The notes: generated from the sequence alone by a model not told the origin. 64,000 bases of DNA from DATAEK01 sp036258055 (GCA_036258055.1 DATAEK010000317.1:1-64000); one strand, 5' to 3'; counted from the stretch's first letter, positions 17,067 to 26,365 are shown. Numbers and translations: made by a program.

Positions 17067-18151
17067 ACCGCCCCCCGGCGAACCGGGCGCTCAACGAGGT
17101 CGCGCTGCATGCCTTGCTGAATCAGCCGTCCGGCCTGCTGCAGCCGGAGACCGATCCGATGGTCGCGCATCACACGCCGGTAGCCGGCGAGTGCGATCGC
17201 GCACCGCTCGTCATCGTGCTCGAGGTAGTACCGCAGTCGATCGATCAGATCGTCGGCGTCACGGTAGGCAACGATCTCGGTCCCGGTCTTGAAGAAGGCG
17301 TCGAGGTACTGACCGCCATCCGAGAGCTGCATGACGCCGTTGCCCGGGAGCTCGAACAGCCGGTAGCTGCCGACGGTGTAGTCGCCGCGGTTGTGCACGT
17401 TGAAGCCGATCTTCGTCCGCTGGTAGAGCGGCACGTACTCCCTGGCGTCTATCGGTCGCACCCATCCGGGCATCCCGTGCTTCAGGTTGAAGTAGACGTT
17501 GCGTTTGAGCGAGGTGAGGCCGTGGATCCGGCACCGCGAGCCGAACGCTTTCTTCACCCGCGCGATCAACGGCATCTTGTTCACGTGCAGTGCGCCGATG
17601 AACAGGATGTCGATGTCGCGCGTTCCGTTCAGGATCGTCGCGTCCGTTTTCGTCGGATCACACGCCGCATCGAAGAGTCCCAGCGGCCAGAAGTCGGCGT
17701 GCCGCGCGCCGGAGTAGGCGAGCTTCTCGGCCATGCCCATGTCGCGGCTGTACGCCGGGCTGTGGTAGAGCACGTGGTCGTACGCGTGGACGTACGCGAA
17801 ATCGCGATCGTACGCGCTGAGCGGGCCGTCAGCCACCCGCAGCACTTTGTAGTACGACTGCTTCCGCAGGTAGTCAGGGTGGTACGGGGGACACGTATCC
17901 ACGATGATGGCGTCGGCGCCAGACTCGCGCACGACGCGTTCGAACTCCCGGTACATGGTCGTGAGTCCGGGGTGCTCGTCGTAGTACAGGTTGTCGAGCA
18001 ATTGCGCACGGATGTAGAGCGATGGATTCAGATACGGATCGTGGTTGAACGGGACGAACCGGAATTGATCGGTCGATGCGCTGGCAATCTCGCGCTGCCA
18101 GTACTCGGCTTCGAGTCCGCGCTTGTTGAACGAGTAGACGATCGTCAGCAC
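17063..18151 (-). CDS. CgeB-like glycosyltransferase
   Basis: A 362-residue GT-B-like protein. The C-terminal third carries the pattern of Glyco_trans_1_2/CgeB proteins: KIGFNVHNRGDYTVGSYRL, FELPGNGVMQLSDGG and a terminal loop ending YRRVMRDH. Start is taken as GTG 18151 (VLTIVYSFNKRG), with GAGGAG 10 nt upstream, in a 7-nt overlap with the upstream methyltransferase stop. An open frame extends 150 nt further up, but that part is out of character and overlaps the methyltransferase. It probably adds one sugar of the repeat unit. Confidence 0.78.
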   Translation of the reverse strand: MLTIVYSFNKRGLEAEYWQREIASASTDQFRFVPFNHDPYLNPSLYIRAQLLDNLYYDEHPGLTTMYREFERVVRESGADAIIVDTCPPYHPDYLRKQSYYKVLRVADGPLSAYDRDFAYVHAYDHVLYHSPAYSRDMGMAEKLAYSGARHADFWPLGLFDAACDPTKTDATILNGTRDIDILFIGALHVNKMPLIARVKKAFGSRCRIHGLTSLKRNVYFNLKHGMPGWVRPIDAREYVPLYQRTKIGFNVHNRGDYTVGSYRLFELPGNGVMQLSDGGQYLDAFFKTGTEIVAYRDADDLIDRLRYYLEHDDERCAIALAGYRRVMRDHRIGLRLQQAGRLIQQGMQRDLVERPVRRGAV

Positions 18152-18939
18152 GCCGGCTCGTCTCCTCGGACGATGTCGAGGACCAGCAGAGGGCAGAGCG
18201 ATACAACGTCCATCGGCTGAATCAGACCGAGGCCGTTGGCCGCGAGAGAAATCCCGGTGGCAATCGGACCCGGCCACTTGTGCCCGATGCTGACCGCCCA
18301 CGGAGAGAGGCGGCCAGCCGGATACGCTCGTACCGAGCTCGCCAGGTCGGTGGGCGCGAGGCGCGCGAGGGCCTCGGTGCTCATGATCGACAAGTTGTGC
18401 AGCGCCAGGTTGTCGGGATCGAACCAGCCCTGAAGCCGTCCGTACACGCCGCCGTAGTTCGGAACCGTGATGAGCGCGCGGCCGCCCGGTTTCAGCAGCG
18501 TCACGTGCAGCCTGACGAGCGAGCGCGGATCATCGAAGTGCTCGATCAGCCCCGCGCTGAAGACGACGTCGAATACACCGGGCGTGAACGTCGTGGACCA
18601 CACGTCCTCGCAGCGGAGATCGGCGCGGAGGCCGAGCGTATCGAAGAGCCGGCGCGCCCACTCGATTCCGCGTTGCGAGTAGTCGAGCCCGGAAACGTCG
18701 GCGTGCAGATCGCTGGCGACCCACGCCAGCATCTTCCCTGGCGCGCAGCCGAGCTCCAGATAACGCATCCCCGCCTGCACGTGCGGCTCGATGACGCGTT
18801 GGAGGTTGCGCGTGCTCACGAACAGCTTCGATGGCAGCCGCCACCGGGGTGGCCGCTGCCAGGCGGAGTCCCAGTGGTCGCGGGTCGTCAGCTCGTGGGC
18901 GCTCGTGTCTGACATGCCGTTCAGTGCGGACACCTTCAC
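18145..18939 (-). CDS. Class I SAM-dependent methyltransferase
   Basis: A 264-residue Rossmann methyltransferase. Motif I is LELGCAPGKMLAWVAS, followed by VSGLDYS, DVVFSAGLIEHFDD and LKPGGRALITVPNY. The N-terminal HWDSAWQRPPRWRLPS resembles methyltransferases found in glycan clusters. Start is GTG 18939 in a GTGA overlap; an internal ATG at 18915 is an alternative. Likely modifies a sugar or lipid-linked intermediate; the acceptor is unknown. Confidence 0.8.
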   Translation of the reverse strand: MKVSALNGMSDTSAHELTTRDHWDSAWQRPPRWRLPSKLFVSTRNLQRVIEPHVQAGMRYLELGCAPGKMLAWVASDLHADVSGLDYSQRGIEWARRLFDTLGLRADLRCEDVWSTTFTPGVFDVVFSAGLIEHFDDPRSLVRLHVTLLKPGGRALITVPNYGGVYGRLQGWFDPDNLALHNLSIMSTEALARLAPTDLASSVRAYPAGRLSPWAVSIGHKWPGPIATGISLAANGLGLIQPMDVVSLCPLLVLDIVRGDEPAC

Positions 18940-19664
18940 GCGGATCGCGATCCCGCGGAGGCGCGACGCGAACGCAGGACGAAATTCTGGCTCGGATTCC
19001 AGTCGCGATTCCGATACACCTGCATGACCTCGAAGTACCGGCTCATCCGGGCGGCGACATCACGAACGCGGAACCCTCGCATCCCGACTTCCCAGAAATG
19101 CTGCCGCTCGCAGTAGCGCGCGACGACACCGCTCGGACGATGGAAGTAGTTGAAGAGGTCCAGGATGAACGACAGGTCGATCCCGCGGAATCCCGGCGAA
19201 AACCGGGCTTGCACGTGGCGGCCCGCAACCGGCAGATAGATCAGCGCGTAGACGCCCACCCGCGCGATCTCGGCAAGCGCGCGATCGAGGTACGGCTCAG
19301 CCAGGTGCTCGAGCACGTGCGACGCGATCACCGCGTCGAACCGGCCGTCGGCGAACATCGCCATGTCGTGCACGCTGCCGATGTGATCGGGCTTGAACGT
19401 GTCGTCGATGTCGAAGGTCGTAACGTCGTATCCGCGCCATCGCAGCACCTGCGTGTCGAGCCCCTGACCCGGACCGACGATGAGCACGGTGCGGCAGTTC
19501 GGAAGACTTTGCAGATCGCGAAACTGATAGTACGAGTTGATGAAATTCGAGAGGTTCAGCTGCTGCGCCCACGCCTCGCGATCGACGGGCATCACCGCCG
19601 GCTGCGGGACCGCCGCACCGCTCACGCGTGAGGTCTCCTGAGCACTTGTCGAAGCTGCCATCAC
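18936..19664 (-). CDS. Class I SAM-dependent methyltransferase
   Basis: A 242-residue methyltransferase with motif I VLIVGPGQGLDTQVLRW, acidic strand VTTFDIDDTF and post-motif AVIASHVLEHLAEP. The Gly-Pro-Gly-Gln-Gly loop departs slightly from the classic DxGxGxG pattern but keeps the glycines. Start is GTG 19664 (GTGA overlap with the flippase stop) or ATG 19661. It is adjacent to and co-transcribed with another methyltransferase but is not a close duplicate, which suggests two separate modifications. Confidence 0.78.
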   Translation of the reverse strand: MMAASTSAQETSRVSGAAVPQPAVMPVDREAWAQQLNLSNFINSYYQFRDLQSLPNCRTVLIVGPGQGLDTQVLRWRGYDVTTFDIDDTFKPDHIGSVHDMAMFADGRFDAVIASHVLEHLAEPYLDRALAEIARVGVYALIYLPVAGRHVQARFSPGFRGIDLSFILDLFNYFHRPSGVVARYCERQHFWEVGMRGFRVRDVAARMSRYFEVMQVYRNRDWNPSQNFVLRSRRASAGSRSA

Positions 19665-21034
19665 ACCCGACCTGCGTCGATTGGCTCGACGATGAGCGCC
19701 GGACCATCAGCCGCTCCACCGGCATGAATGCCCAGCCGCAGGGCCAGCGCCGATGTCGTGCACAGCGCAACGGTCCAGCCGATCGCGTAAGCGGCCGCGA
19801 GCCCGAGGGCGCCCAGCGACGGCGTGAGCAGGTACGCGGCCACGACGATCAAGAAGTCCCTTGGCATGGCGACCACGAAAAGGGAGAGCCACAACTTCGC
19901 CTGGCTCTGGACGACCTGATAGAACGCCATCGTGATCGCTTCGATGATCGCGGCGACCATCAGCACGAGGAGCGTCCCGTAGCCGTTTTCGAAGCTGCGC
20001 CCGAAGGCCTCGAGCAGCCATTTCCCGGTAATCGTGACGGCTGCCGCCGCCGCAACCGCCAGGCCCGCCGTGGTCGCCAGGTTCCACCAGAACACGCGCC
20101 GATACGCATCGTCGCCCGCGCCCCGCTGGTTGTTCAGGAGCGACATCCCGACCACGTTGACGGTGTTGGGCAGGAAGAGCACCGCGACGCGGTAGGTATT
20201 GGCAGCCCCAAAGAGCGCCATCTGCTCGAGCCCGCCCGGCTGGCTTACGAGGATGGTGCTCGCCAGCCACAACGCCGGAAGCGTCACGAAGCCGCTCAGC
20301 GACGCTGGCAGCGCAAACCTGATCAGCAGGTCGCGTTCACGCCACGGATGATCATATACGGTGGCCAGGCCGCGCCTGGCGCTTTCCTCCGTCAGCAGGC
20401 GCCCGAGCACGATCCACTGCACGATCGCGCTGGCGGCGACGCCGGCCAGCGCGCCGTTGACCCCGGCGAGAAACGCGCCCGCCGAACCCAGCACCAGGTA
20501 CGCGATCCCGCTGATCACGCCGACACGCGCGAGCGCACCGTAGCTCTCCAGCCCGCCCAGCGCTCCGGTGCGAAAGCCGTTCATGATGATGAACATGACG
20601 GCCGGCGCCGCGATCATCAGCGGCGTCGAGAGCGACGGGGCGTTGAATGCGCGCGCGGCAAGCGATGGCGCCGCGAGAAACAGCGCCACCGCCGCGAAGC
20701 AGCCGGTCACGGCCGAGGCCGCCGCACACAAGCCAAGAATGCGGGACGCGCGCGCACGATCGCGCGTCCGGAACTCCGCGATGTACTTGGTCGCGGTGTA
20801 CCCGGTCGCAAACTGGCCGAGGTTGCCGGCGGTCGTCAGCGTGGCCTGCACGATCATGAACTCGCCGAACCGGAGGAGGCCGAGCGCGTGCGCGGCCACG
20901 AAGTTCAGCGCGAACGTGCTCCCCTGGTTGAAGACGGTCCCGACCAGATTGCGGGCAGAGCCCGCATACAGTCGCGTCAGCAGCCCCGACTGTCCGGCGC
21001 GCGCAGTCGATCCGTCGGAGGTCGGGCTAGTCAA
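19661..21034 (-). CDS. Wzx-like polysaccharide flippase
   Basis: A membrane protein of about 457 residues with twelve or more predicted helices, of the MATE/MOP flippase superfamily. The N-terminus (GSARNLVGTVFNQGSTFAL) is typical of Wzx/RfbX proteins, which flip undecaprenyl-linked repeat units to the periplasm. The chosen start is TTG 21034, 5 nt before the end of the upstream amidotransferase gene (ending FID). The frame is open further up but only overlaps that gene. No clean Shine-Dalgarno is visible, so the exact start is uncertain. Confidence 0.8.
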   Translation of the reverse strand: MTSPTSDGSTARAGQSGLLTRLYAGSARNLVGTVFNQGSTFALNFVAAHALGLLRFGEFMIVQATLTTAGNLGQFATGYTATKYIAEFRTRDRARASRILGLCAAASAVTGCFAAVALFLAAPSLAARAFNAPSLSTPLMIAAPAVMFIIMNGFRTGALGGLESYGALARVGVISGIAYLVLGSAGAFLAGVNGALAGVAASAIVQWIVLGRLLTEESARRGLATVYDHPWRERDLLIRFALPASLSGFVTLPALWLASTILVSQPGGLEQMALFGAANTYRVAVLFLPNTVNVVGMSLLNNQRGAGDDAYRRVFWWNLATTAGLAVAAAAAVTITGKWLLEAFGRSFENGYGTLLVLMVAAIIEAITMAFYQVVQSQAKLWLSLFVVAMPRDFLIVVAAYLLTPSLGALGLAAAYAIGWTVALCTTSALALRLGIHAGGAADGPALIVEPIDAGRV

Positions 21035-22910
21035 TGAACTGCCGGAACCACAACTCGAGGAAGAGGAGCGCCCACAGCCGCTGCGACCAGTCACGCCGAC
21101 CGCTGGTCTGGTCCTCCACGAGCTTGCGAAGAAACGCGGGGTCGAACAGGTTCCGCCGCCCGGTGCGCCCGTCGAGCAGCGTGTCGCGCAGGAAACCGGA
21201 CAACGGCCCGGCGAACCAGGTCCGAAGCGGCACGCCGAAGCCGGTCTTCCGCTTCGCGAGCACCTCCTGCGGCAGCAGACGCGCGAGCGCGCGCTTGAAG
21301 ATCAACTTGCTGCCATGCTCGTCGCGTTTGAGCCCACTCGGGATGCTCGCCGCGAACTCGACGAGCGGGTGATCGAGGAGTGGGCACCGGACCTCGAGGC
21401 TGTTCGCCATCGACGCGACGTCGGTCTTCACCATCAGGCAATCGGGCAGATAGAAGTGCTGGTCGTGCCACATCATCCAATCGAACGGATCGACCTCTTC
21501 GCTCCACGGCAATGAAGCCGGCGTGAACGCCGGGGGCGCACTCGACTCGATCAGGGAGCGGAACTCGCTCGTGTACGCGGCCGCCTTCTCTTGCGGCTTG
21601 AAGACCGTGGACTGCAACCGGAAGCGGTCGGGCAGCGAGCCGCCCAGCATCGACCACCCGCGACTGATGCGCGCGACGCGATTGTCGTAGGGCAGGCGAT
21701 CGAGCAGTCCGGCCACGCCGCTCCCGAGCGCCTTGCGCGGCCCCGCGGGAATGCGATCCGCCCGCCCCCATGCGTTGACGACGCCGTAGTTGTCGTAGCC
21801 CGCGAAGCTCTCGTCGCCGCCATCTCCGCTGAGCGCTACGGTTACGTGCTCGCGTGCGAACCGCGCCACGTAGAACGTCGGGAGCGCCGACGAATCCGCG
21901 AACGGCTCGTTGTAGTGCCACACCAGCCTGGGCAGCAGGTCGACGGCATCGGGGTGAACGACCAGCTCGTGATGATCGGTTCCGTAGCGTTCGGCGACTT
22001 TGCGCGCGACGGGCAGCTCGTTGTATGCCTGATCGTCGAAGCCGATCGAGAAGGTCTGGACCGGTTTGGGACTATGCCTGGCCATCAGCGCGACGACCGC
22101 GCTCGAGTCCACACCGCCGCTCAGAAATGCTCCGAGCGGCACATCCGATATCAACCGCGCGCGCACGGCGTCGTCGAGACGCTCGGCCAGCTCCTGCTCG
22201 ATGTCTTCGGCGGACGCGCGAGTCTTCTCGGGCAGCGACGGCCGCCAGTAGCGCGCGACATCGACGGTGCCGTCGCCGCGGCAGGTGAGGGTATGCCCAG
22301 CCGGCAGCTTCTGGACGTTACGGAACGCAGTACGAGGGCTTGGAACGTACTGGTACGTGAGGTAGTCGTCGATGGCAGCGTAGTCGGGCTCTGCGCTGAC
22401 CCCCGGATCGACGAGCAATGCCTTGATCTCCGACGCGAAGAGCAGCGACGTCGCGGTTTTTGTCCAATAGAACGGCTTCTTTCCAAGCCGATCCCGGGCG
22501 GCGAACAGCTGGCGCCGCGGGCCGTCCCAGATCGCCAGCGCGAACATCCCGCGCAGGCGCGCCACGCACCCAGCGCCGTAGTCCTCGTAGAGATGGACGA
22601 TCACCTCGGTGTCGGTGCCTGTTTTGAAGCGATGGCCGCGCTGCTCGAGCTCGGCGCGCAACTCGCGGAAGTTGTAGATCTCGCCGTTGAAGGTGACCCA
22701 GATGGAGCCGTCTTCGTTCGAAAGGGGCGCGACGGATCGTTCGCTGAGGTCGATGATGGAGAGGCGCCGTTGACCGAGGCCGATCCGGTCGGCGGTGTGG
22801 ATCCCCTGCGCGTCAGGTCCGCGGTGGATGAGCGTCGAGCACATCCGGTCGATCAGCGCCGGATCGACGCTGGTGCTCGTGAACTCGACCTTTCCGCATA
22901 TGCCGCACAT
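21027..22910 (-). CDS. Asparagine synthase (glutamine-hydrolysing)-type amidotransferase
   Basis: A 627-residue AsnB-family protein starting MCGICGKVEF, with the nucleophile Cys at residue 2. It has HRGPDAQG, FNGEIYNFRELR, GTDTEVIVHLYEDYG and the synthetase P-loop SGGVDSSAVVAL. It shares the plan of the 11270 copy but differs through most of its length, so the two are probably distinct paralogues. It resembles amidotransferases found in exosortase-linked and other exopolysaccharide loci; no exosortase is visible here. It starts 9 nt after the upstream stop and overlaps the flippase start. Confidence 0.88.
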   Translation of the reverse strand: MCGICGKVEFTSTSVDPALIDRMCSTLIHRGPDAQGIHTADRIGLGQRRLSIIDLSERSVAPLSNEDGSIWVTFNGEIYNFRELRAELEQRGHRFKTGTDTEVIVHLYEDYGAGCVARLRGMFALAIWDGPRRQLFAARDRLGKKPFYWTKTATSLLFASEIKALLVDPGVSAEPDYAAIDDYLTYQYVPSPRTAFRNVQKLPAGHTLTCRGDGTVDVARYWRPSLPEKTRASAEDIEQELAERLDDAVRARLISDVPLGAFLSGGVDSSAVVALMARHSPKPVQTFSIGFDDQAYNELPVARKVAERYGTDHHELVVHPDAVDLLPRLVWHYNEPFADSSALPTFYVARFAREHVTVALSGDGGDESFAGYDNYGVVNAWGRADRIPAGPRKALGSGVAGLLDRLPYDNRVARISRGWSMLGGSLPDRFRLQSTVFKPQEKAAAYTSEFRSLIESSAPPAFTPASLPWSEEVDPFDWMMWHDQHFYLPDCLMVKTDVASMANSLEVRCPLLDHPLVEFAASIPSGLKRDEHGSKLIFKRALARLLPQEVLAKRKTGFGVPLRTWFAGPLSGFLRDTLLDGRTGRRNLFDPAFLRKLVEDQTSGRRDWSQRLWALLFLELWFRQFID

Positions 22911-22919
22911 CGGGTCGTA

Positions 22920-23927
22920 CTACGGAGTCAGCGATCGCGAGGCCGCCGTCGCCCGTCCTCCGGCTGGCGTCAGCTCCTGGCGGTGCGACTCGTACCAGTC
23001 GATCGTCTTCTTCAGGCCCACGTCGAACGGGGTGTGCGATTCGAACCCGAACGCGGCACGCGCGCGATCGGTGGCAAGCTTGCGACGTGGCTGTCCGTTC
23101 GGCTTGCTCGTGTCCCACACAATCTCGCCGCGGTAACCCGTCAGCCGCACGATCGTCTCGACGAGATCCCTGATCGAGATCTCGAACGCGCTTCCGAGGT
23201 TCACGGGATCGCTGCGATCGTACCGCTCGGCCGCGAGCCTGATCCCGTCAGCCGCGTCCTCGACGTACAGGAACTCGCGGGTCGGGGAGCCGTCGCCCCA
23301 GACGACGATGTGAGGATCGCCGTTGAGACGGGCCTCGACGCATTTCTTGATGAGCGCCGGGATGACGTGCGAGGACCGTTCATCGAAGTTGTCGCGAGGG
23401 CCGTAGAGGTTCACCGGCAGCAGAAAGATTGAATTGAATCCGTACTCCTGCCGGTATGCCTCGCTCTGCACGAGGAGCATCTTCTTGGCCAGACCGTAGG
23501 GGGCATTGGTTTCCTCCGGGTAGCCATTCCAGAGATCTTCTTCGTGAAACGGGACCGGCGTGAACTTGGGATAGGCGCACACCGTGCCGATCGCGACGAA
23601 CTTGCCAACCCCCGCGCGCCACGCTTCGTGCATCGTCTGCGCGCCGATGAGGAGGTTCTCGTAGAGGAACTGCGCCGGGTGCTCACGATTGGCCCCGATT
23701 CCACCGACGACCGAGGCGAGGTGAATCACGACCTCGGGCTTCGCGGCCGCATACATCCGGCGCACCGCCGTCAGATCGGTCAGGTCATAGTCACGCCGGC
23801 GCGGAATGAAGATTTCCGTGCAGCCGTGCGCGCGCAGGTTCTCGGCGACATACGACCCGAGAAATCCGCCGCCCCCGGTGACGCAGACCCGCTTCCCCAC
23901 CCAGTACTCGCTCATGGACGATGTCAC
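22920..23927 (-). CDS. fcl: GDP-L-fucose synthase-like epimerase/reductase
   Basis: A 335-residue extended SDR enzyme. GGGGFLGSYVAENL is the NADP-binding loop; IGTVCAYPKF carries the catalytic Ser/Thr region, and APYGLAKKMLLVQ gives the YxxxK pair. Fcl converts the Gmd product GDP-4-keto-6-deoxymannose to GDP-L-fucose, and gmd lies two genes upstream, which fits. The usual Ser of the active site appears replaced by the GTVCAYP segment, as in some Fcl-like enzymes, so a related 6-deoxyhexose product is possible. Start is GTG 23927 in a GTGA overlap with the Wzz-like gene, or ATG 23915. Confidence 0.85.
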   Translation of the reverse strand: MTSSMSEYWVGKRVCVTGGGGFLGSYVAENLRAHGCTEIFIPRRRDYDLTDLTAVRRMYAAAKPEVVIHLASVVGGIGANREHPAQFLYENLLIGAQTMHEAWRAGVGKFVAIGTVCAYPKFTPVPFHEEDLWNGYPEETNAPYGLAKKMLLVQSEAYRQEYGFNSIFLLPVNLYGPRDNFDERSSHVIPALIKKCVEARLNGDPHIVVWGDGSPTREFLYVEDAADGIRLAAERYDRSDPVNLGSAFEISIRDLVETIVRLTGYRGEIVWDTSKPNGQPRRKLATDRARAAFGFESHTPFDVGLKKTIDWYESHRQELTPAGGRATAASRSLTP

Positions 23928-25117
23928 TCCGCGAAACCCGCCCTCAGCAGGACCGCTCCGGACGCGAGCACGAGTCCCACCGCAAACCCCAGCCCCGCAA
24001 GCATCGTCGGCCGTCGAGAAAGCGGACGGTCCGGCGCCGATGCGAGCTGGATGACTCGCAATTCATCTCCCGCGCTCTCGGCCTGAACACGGGCGTTCTC
24101 GTAGGCAGTCGCGCGATCCGAGTAGAAGCGGGCCGCCAGATCGTACTCCGTCTTGAGCCGGGCGAGCTCCTGCTTCTTCTGATAGAGCTGGCTGGTCGAT
24201 ACGGATGGGGGGGTGGCCGCGAGCTGCTCCCGCGTGCGCTGCAGAGCCGCCAGCGTGTTCCGGCTCTCGGCGATCTCTTCTTCGAGTTTGTCGTACGCCG
24301 GGTTCAGTACCTCGCGGACCGCACCTGCGGATGCGGTCGCAGGTTTGCTGGAAGTCGTCGTCACTCCGTCGCCCGGCAGGTCGGCACCTTTGACGCTGAG
24401 GGTGCGCGGTGTCTTGGCCAGCTGCGCCTCGGCCTCCTTCAACCGCGCGCGTTCGGCTTCGACTCCTGACAGCGTAGCGCGCTGTTCCAAAACGGTGGTG
24501 AGCTGACTTTCGAGCGCTTCGATCTGGGCCTCCTTGCCGAAGCCGAAGAACGTCTGCTCGGCCGTGCGAAGCCGGGTCGCGGCCGAATTGAACTGCTCCT
24601 CGAGCTGCTTGTTGTAGGCGATGGCCTCCTCCCGTCCGAGCACACGGCTTTCCGCAACGGTTCGATCCGCCAGGGTCCTGACAGCTTCAGTGGCGAGGCC
24701 ACGGTCCAGCAGGCGGACGCGCAGTCGCAAGTAATTTGTGGAGGGCAGCGTCTCCACGTTCAACGCGCTATCGACGAATGACTGGGCCGTCAGGTTGTGA
24801 GGCGGCTTGTCGAGACCGAGATCTTTGACGACCCCGGCCGCGACGCCGCGGTTCTGAATCACCGCCAGGACGGCGGGGGCGTTGGCGACCACGGCGGGAC
24901 CGTACCGCGGAGGGGTAATTCGAAGCAGCGTCGATGCTTCGTAGCGATGGGGGATGCGCGTCGCCACCAAAAGCCCGGCGGCGGCGCCAGCTATGGCAAC
25001 GATCGCGATCAGCCACCACCCGCGCAACAGGACGCGCACATAGTGGCCGATGTCGATCTCATCTTCATCGACGGCGGATCGGCGCGGCGCTTCGGGCTTG
25101 GGCATCAACTCGGTCAT
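23924..25117 (-). CDS. Wzz-type polysaccharide chain-length determinant
   Basis: A 397-residue inner-membrane protein with the Wzz/polysaccharide co-polymerase layout: a cytoplasmic N-terminus, a first helix near residues 33-53 (GWWLIAIVAIAGAAAGLLV), a long coiled-coil-rich periplasmic region (about 130-350), and a C-terminal helix (PTMLAGLGFAVGLVLASG). Residues 18-33 (DEDEIDIGHYVRVLLR) match the usual sequence before the first helix. It lacks the C-terminal tyrosine-kinase domain of Wzc, and no separate kinase or outer-membrane exporter is in the window. It is the first gene of the main operon; see the promoter at 25303-25332. Confidence 0.87.
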   Translation of the reverse strand: MTELMPKPEAPRRSAVDEDEIDIGHYVRVLLRGWWLIAIVAIAGAAAGLLVATRIPHRYEASTLLRITPPRYGPAVVANAPAVLAVIQNRGVAAGVVKDLGLDKPPHNLTAQSFVDSALNVETLPSTNYLRLRVRLLDRGLATEAVRTLADRTVAESRVLGREEAIAYNKQLEEQFNSAATRLRTAEQTFFGFGKEAQIEALESQLTTVLEQRATLSGVEAERARLKEAEAQLAKTPRTLSVKGADLPGDGVTTTSSKPATASAGAVREVLNPAYDKLEEEIAESRNTLAALQRTREQLAATPPSVSTSQLYQKKQELARLKTEYDLAARFYSDRATAYENARVQAESAGDELRVIQLASAPDRPLSRRPTMLAGLGFAVGLVLASGAVLLRAGFAE

Positions 25118-25302
25118 GAAGCTGGATCTAACAGAAGTCCACTCGGCCGGACGGCTGACCTGCCGCCGTCGTGTGACGGATGCTCATACCGAAGAACGCA
25201 GGGGCGCAGTGAGGTGGCGTGCCGGTCCAGCAAAACCTATGACAACGGCCCGGTGTCAGCGAGGCAATCGGGCATGGCCACGTTACGGCCGCTAAGTTTG
25301 TG

Positions 25303-25332
25303 ATTCTAGACCTCTAAGCAAGAGATGGTCAA
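25303..25332 (-). promoter_or_regulatory. Sigma70-like promoter for the wzz-led operon
   Basis: On the minus strand, TTGACC (25332-25327) lies 18 nt upstream of TAGAAT (25308-25303), matching five of six bases in each box. Transcription would start near 25296, giving a leader of roughly 180 nt before the wzz ATG at 25117. It lies in the 252-bp gap after gmd, so wzz and downstream genes may be expressed independently of gmd. Confidence 0.6.
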
Positions 25333-25369
25333 GGCATCGACGCGCCGGAAGACGGGTCGAGCAGGTCGG

Positions 25370-26365
25370 TCAGTCCGCCGCGATCCGCTGCAGCGGTCGG
25401 CGCGTTTGACTCAGGCGTTCGAGGTCAGCATCGACCATCATGTGGATCAGGCCATTGAAGTCGACCGTCGGCTTCCAGCCCAGCTTCTCGCGGGCCTTCT
25501 GGGGGTTTCCTATCAGGTGCTCGACTTCAGCGGGGCGCAGCAGGCTCGCGTCGAGTCGAACGTACTTCTGCCAGTCGAGACCGGCGTGGCGGAAGGCGAT
25601 CTCGACCAGTTCCTTGACCGAATGGCTCACGCCCGTGGCAATGACGTAGTCGTCGGGCGCGTCCTGTTGCAGCATCATCCACATCGCGCGCACGTAGTCA
25701 CCAGCGTAGCCCCAATCGCGGTGCGCATCGAGGTTGCCGAGCTTCAGCGAATCGGTGAGGCCCAACTTGATACGCGCGACGCCATCGGTCACCTTCCGGG
25801 TGACGAACTCGAGACCCCGGCGCGGCGACTCGTGATTGAACAGAATCCCGGAGCACGCGAAGAGCCCGTAGCTCTCACGATAGTTGACCGTGATGTAGTG
25901 ACCGAAGACCTTCGACACCCCGTACGGACTGCGCGGGTAGAACGGCGTCAACTCCGTTTGCGGCACCTCGCGAACCTTGCCGAACATCTCGCTCGACGAG
26001 GCCTGATACAGCCGGATCCGCGAATCGACCTGGCGGATGGCTTCGAGGACGCGCGTTACGCCCTGCGCGTTGAACTCGCCGGTCAGCATCGGCTGATCCC
26101 ACGAGGCGGGCACGAAGGACATGGCGGCGAGGTTGTACAACTCGTCGGGCTTGACCGCCTCAACCAGACGAATAATCGAGAGCTGATCGAGCAGATCCGC
26201 GGGCTTGAGCTCGAGCCGATCGAGCAGGTGCTCGATTCGCCACAGGTTCGGAGTGCTCGCGCGGCGGATGACCCCGACGACCTCGTATCCTTTTTCGAGC
26301 AGCAGTTCCGCCAGGTAGGATCCGTCCTGCCCCGTGATACCCGTGATGACGGCGCGCTTCGACAC
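25370..26365 (-). CDS. gmd: GDP-mannose 4,6-dehydratase
   Basis: A 331-residue extended SDR. It shows the NADP loop GITGQDGSYLAELLLEKGYEV quoted in part as GITGQDGSYLAE, RASTPNLWRIEHL, ASSSEMFGKVRE (Thr/Ser and Glu of the active site) and YPRSPYGVSKVFGHY with the catalytic YxxxK. Gmd makes GDP-4-keto-6-deoxymannose, the entry step to GDP-fucose, rhamnose and related sugars. Start is GTG 26365 with GGGAGG 11 nt upstream. A weaker promoter-like TTGACC about 60 nt upstream is shared territory with the divergent gene at 26480. Confidence 0.94.
   Translation of the reverse strand: MSKRAVITGITGQDGSYLAELLLEKGYEVVGVIRRASTPNLWRIEHLLDRLELKPADLLDQLSIIRLVEAVKPDELYNLAAMSFVPASWDQPMLTGEFNAQGVTRVLEAIRQVDSRIRLYQASSSEMFGKVREVPQTELTPFYPRSPYGVSKVFGHYITVNYRESYGLFACSGILFNHESPRRGLEFVTRKVTDGVARIKLGLTDSLKLGNLDAHRDWGYAGDYVRAMWMMLQQDAPDDYVIATGVSHSVKELVEIAFRHAGLDWQKYVRLDASLLRPAEVEHLIGNPQKAREKLGWKPTVDFNGLIHMMVDADLERLSQTRRPLQRIAAD

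Noticed and set aside
15096..17120. Long plus-strand open frame opposite the Wzy-like gene
   Set aside because: The residues are Arg/Glu/Gln-rich, no hydrophobic core is present, and the minus-strand gene has clear membrane topology.
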